From the NCBI GenBank assembly GCA_964575715.1, contig CAZNSG010000194.1:1-5023 (forward strand): 5,023 nt of DNA, read 5' to 3'. Shown here one piece after another: positions 4,888-5,023 of the stretch (its first letter is position 1; each line of letters begins with the position of its first letter). The notes under the pieces are model-generated. The model did not search any database, had not been told where the DNA came from, and saw nothing but the letters and a program-made list of their open reading frames with translations. The stretch comes from PNAI01 sp964575715 (GTDB taxonomy: Bacteria > Pseudomonadota > Alphaproteobacteria > Rhizobiales > Xanthobacteraceae). The position numbers and the translations under genes are program-made.

Positions 4888-5023
4888 CTGTCATATTCAC
4901 ACATCTCGTGCGACCACAGCGGAGGAACGCAAAAAGGTGAGTCTTTTCAGCGTCTGCATCCAACCCCGAACCTTGGCTGCTTCCACATCGAGGGTAAGCT
5001 AAGTCCTTGATCCAGAGTCAATT
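4888..5023. other. Unassigned intergenic sequence to the window end
   Basis: I see no gene, RNA or clear regulatory site. A short plus-strand frame from GTG 4937 to TAA 5002 (21 codons) follows a GGAGG (4921-4925), but at too wide a spacing and with no recognisable product. The minus strand has only short frames. The region could be the upstream or downstream flank of a gene beyond the window. Confidence 0.4.

Noticed and set aside
3527..4963. A 478-codon open frame on the minus strand over the beta-hydroxyacid dehydrogenase gene
   Set aside because: It is antisense to a well-supported gene with complete family motifs and runs through two repeat elements. Its His/Arg/Ala-rich product looks like a high-GC shadow.
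4937..5002. 21-codon frame from GTG after a GGAGG, as a leader peptide
   Set aside because: The spacing to GTG is 11 bases, and there is no attenuator structure or amino-acid run to support it.
4980..5023. TTGACT near the window end on the minus strand as a promoter
   Set aside because: The -35-like box has no convincing -10 box at 16-18 bases and no gene follows on that strand.

Overview
The window looks like chromosomal housekeeping DNA from an alphaproteobacterium, most likely Hyphomicrobiales (Rhizobiales) near Bradyrhizobium or Rhodopseudomonas. The signs are high GC, the type of protein families, the map-radC neighbourhood, and above all three families of intergenic palindromic repeat that I associate with that group. 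The genus is an inference, not a demonstration.

Layout: (1) 2-397 (+) is the 3' end of a type I methionine aminopeptidase gene (map). (2) 494-1213 (+) is radC, a JAMM-motif protein. (3) 1214-1597 is non-coding. It holds a 215-bp palindromic MITE-like element (1314-1528) and, five bases after its target-site copy, a 64-bp palindromic repeat (1537-1600). (4) 1598-2305 (-) encodes a secreted protein of two tandem Inh/AprI-type protease-inhibitor-like domains; its TAG stop codon is the edge of the 64-bp repeat. (5) 2396-3370 (-) encodes a D-2-hydroxyacid dehydrogenase of the glyoxylate/hydroxypyruvate reductase type. (6) 3371-3748 is a divergent promoter region holding a second copy of the 64-bp repeat, split by a second, 148-bp copy of the MITE-like element with a 3-bp target duplication, and a palindrome just before the next ribosome binding site. 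(7) 3749-4705 (+) encodes a beta-hydroxyacid dehydrogenase (3-hydroxyisobutyrate dehydrogenase / glyoxylate reductase superfamily). (8) 4706-5023 has no convincing gene. It holds two inverted copies of a third palindromic repeat family (4730-4887), the second broken within its stem, followed by about 136 unassigned bases.

The genes do not form one pathway. map and radC are unrelated housekeeping genes read in the same direction. The two divergent dehydrogenases are biochemically related: both families reduce small oxo-acids or semialdehydes, and both show Arg at the cofactor-selecting loop, suggesting NADPH. A shared role in glyoxylate, hydroxypyruvate or tartronate-semialdehyde metabolism is possible but unproven.

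I see no CRISPR, phage, toxin-antitoxin or defence system and no RNA gene. The most informative observation is the nested repeat insertion at 3454-3668, which defines the exact ends of the inserted element and its target duplication from the sequence alone.
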